Source: Helicobacteraceae bacterium
Lineage (GTDB): Bacteria; Campylobacterota; Campylobacteria; Campylobacterales; Sulfurimonadaceae
Direction of reading: 5' to 3'
Length of the DNA stretch: 44,189 bases
Assembly: GCA_021163845.1 (NCBI GenBank)
Contig: JAGGTH010000075.1
Location: 1 to 44,189 of the forward strand
The notes below the pieces were generated by a model, which did not search any database, was not told the origin of the DNA, and saw nothing but the letters and a program-made list of their open reading frames with translations. Made by a program: the position numbers and the translations under genes. Of this stretch, positions 43,310-44,189 are shown in pieces; position 1 is the first letter of the stretch, and each line of letters starts with the position of its first letter.

Positions 43310-44065
43310 ATGAAAGAAGATTTTACTCAAAGGCAGATACTAGAGGAATATAAAAAGATTGTAGACAGCAGTTATATTGTTACTGAAACAGATCTACGAG
43401 GTGTTATTACTTATGTCAATGAAACGTTTGTACGTATTTCAGGCTATTCTAGAGAAGAGCTTCTTGGGAAACCTCACAATATTGTCAGAGATCCAAATGT
43501 ACCTAAAGAGACATTTAAAGAGATGTGGCAAACGATAAAGAGTAAGAAGAGGTGGAAGGGAATCCTTCCAAATAGGGCTAAAAATGGAAAGCGATATATC
43601 GTAGATGTCACTATCGCTCCGATCTTGGATCATGATGGTGCCATCATAAAATATATCGCTTTTAGAACAGATATCACACAGCTCTTAGCGCAAAAACAAC
43701 AAGAACTAAGTTTGAGTGTTCAAAAAGCTTTACTGATAAATCAAGAAGATCTGCTTGCTACGATTCCATTACCATCAGCGATAGTAAATGAGGATTCTAC
43801 ACTTCTTTATGTCAATAAGACATTTAAACAATTTTTTGAGCAAAAAATGAGTCAGGATGATTGTCTTGAAAACTATTTTATAGACAAAGAGGGCTATATT
43901 TCTCAAGGACAAATAATAGATTGGAAGAGTTGCGAGTTAGATATCTGTTCTATTTTTAATAAAAAAGTACTTATAAAAGTTCATGGACATGAACAAGAGT
44001 TTTTACTTCATACAAAAATGCTCGAAGAAGAGAAGTTTATTGTTTCTTTATCCCCTTTGGCATGA
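43310..44065 (+). CDS. Aer-type PAS plus DWK-domain protein (CetC-like candidate)
   Basis: 251 residues, soluble. An N-terminal Aer-like PAS (about 12-130: VTETDLRGVITYVNETFVRISGYSREELLGKPH, then IVRDPNVP and a conserved Trp) and a second domain (about 150-251) homologous to the small protein encoded just upstream. No signalling output domain. In C. jejuni a third PAS protein, CetC, works with CetA and CetB; position and PAS type make this a candidate, but the extra domain is not something I recognise from CetC. The RHPD motif is altered to RDPN. AAAGGAAAAA lies before the ATG; 10 bp after the previous gene. Confidence 0.7.
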   Translation: MKEDFTQRQILEEYKKIVDSSYIVTETDLRGVITYVNETFVRISGYSREELLGKPHNIVRDPNVPKETFKEMWQTIKSKKRWKGILPNRAKNGKRYIVDVTIAPILDHDGAIIKYIAFRTDITQLLAQKQQELSLSVQKALLINQEDLLATIPLPSAIVNEDSTLLYVNKTFKQFFEQKMSQDDCLENYFIDKEGYISQGQIIDWKSCELDICSIFNKKVLIKVHGHEQEFLLHTKMLEEEKFIVSLSPLA

Positions 44066-44076
44066 ATATAATAAAA

Positions 44077-44100
44077 TGCAACACTTTTGCAACACTAAAG
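44077..44100 (+). promoter_or_regulatory. Paired TGCAACA element upstream of the gene at 44141
   Basis: TGCAACA-CTTT-TGCAACA-CT-AAAG, half-sites 11 bp apart, 40 bp before the ATG at 44141. A weak -10 (TTAAAT, 44114-44119) lies about 20 bp downstream. It starts a new transcription unit right after the cet-like operon. Confidence 0.55.
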
Positions 44101-44140
44101 GATTAAACTTGTTTTAAATGAAGTTAAAAGGTGTTATATA

Positions 44141-44189
44141 ATGGAAAAAACACAAAAAGAATTTTTTGTAAAACAACAACATCTGTTAT
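44141..44189 (+). CDS. Start of an unidentified gene, cut by window end
   Basis: An ATG behind AAAAGGTGTTATA opens a frame to the window end (16 codons: MEKTQKEFFVKQ...). Too little to identify. The TGCAACA element in front suggests it belongs with the taxis genes. Confidence 0.5.
   Translation, partial: MEKTQKEFFVKQQHLL

Overview
The window looks like chromosomal DNA of a free-living member of the Campylobacterota (Epsilonproteobacteria). I base this on the low-GC, AT-biased coding style, a SorAB-type sulfite dehydrogenase resembling Campylobacter Cj0005c/Cj0004c, a RibBA with a degenerate second half as in Helicobacter, CZB-domain chemoreceptors of the TlpD kind, and a CetB/CetA-like energy-taxis pair. 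The large number of multidomain sensor kinases fits an environmental relative (Sulfurimonas/Sulfurospirillum-like). I cannot fix the genus from sequence alone.

Layout. 1-5.6 kb: the 3' part of an unknown helical protein, a HIT-family protein and an M23 peptidase in a tight pair, a Tat-exported sulfite dehydrogenase with its cytochrome c and a small thiamine-binding-family protein, then a 43-residue membrane protein transcribed divergently from a cysteine-rich lipoprotein. 5.65-6.22 kb: a minus-strand tRNA array, (fMet-Gln) twice, behind a consensus promoter. 6.3-11.1 kb: ribBA converging on an exbB-exbD-receptor-tonB iron-uptake operon with a Fur-box-like site. 11.1-13.2 kb: a YchJ-like SEC-C protein, an AEC transporter and a divergent nitroreductase, closed by a strong terminator.

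13.26-30.44 kb is the most striking region: six consecutive, mostly overlapping genes on one strand. They encode four hybrid histidine kinases (one of them fused to a diguanylate cyclase) and two response-regulator diguanylate cyclases. Two of the kinases carry a nucleotide-identical 394-bp receiver segment. Only the first and fourth kinases have HPt domains, which suggests a branched phosphorelay ending in c-di-GMP synthesis.

30.5-39.6 kb: thiD-thiE followed by a DUF523/DUF1722 protein, a four-helix membrane protein with a cytosolic Cache-like region, a tandem Usp protein abutting a P-type ATPase that resembles animal Na+/K+-ATPases (P2C), a photolyase and an outer-membrane protein.

39.6-44.2 kb: a taxis region with a soluble TlpD-like chemoreceptor, divergent cetB-cetA-like genes, two PAS-type proteins sharing a homologous extra domain, and the start of a further gene. 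All three transcription units here are preceded by the same two-part DNA element, TGCAACA-N4-TGCAACA-NT-AAA. It lies 22 bp upstream of a TATAAT in the clearest case and is a good candidate for an undescribed operator. Aer-type PAS domains occur both here and in the two diguanylate cyclases, which hints that redox or energy state feeds both taxis and c-di-GMP.
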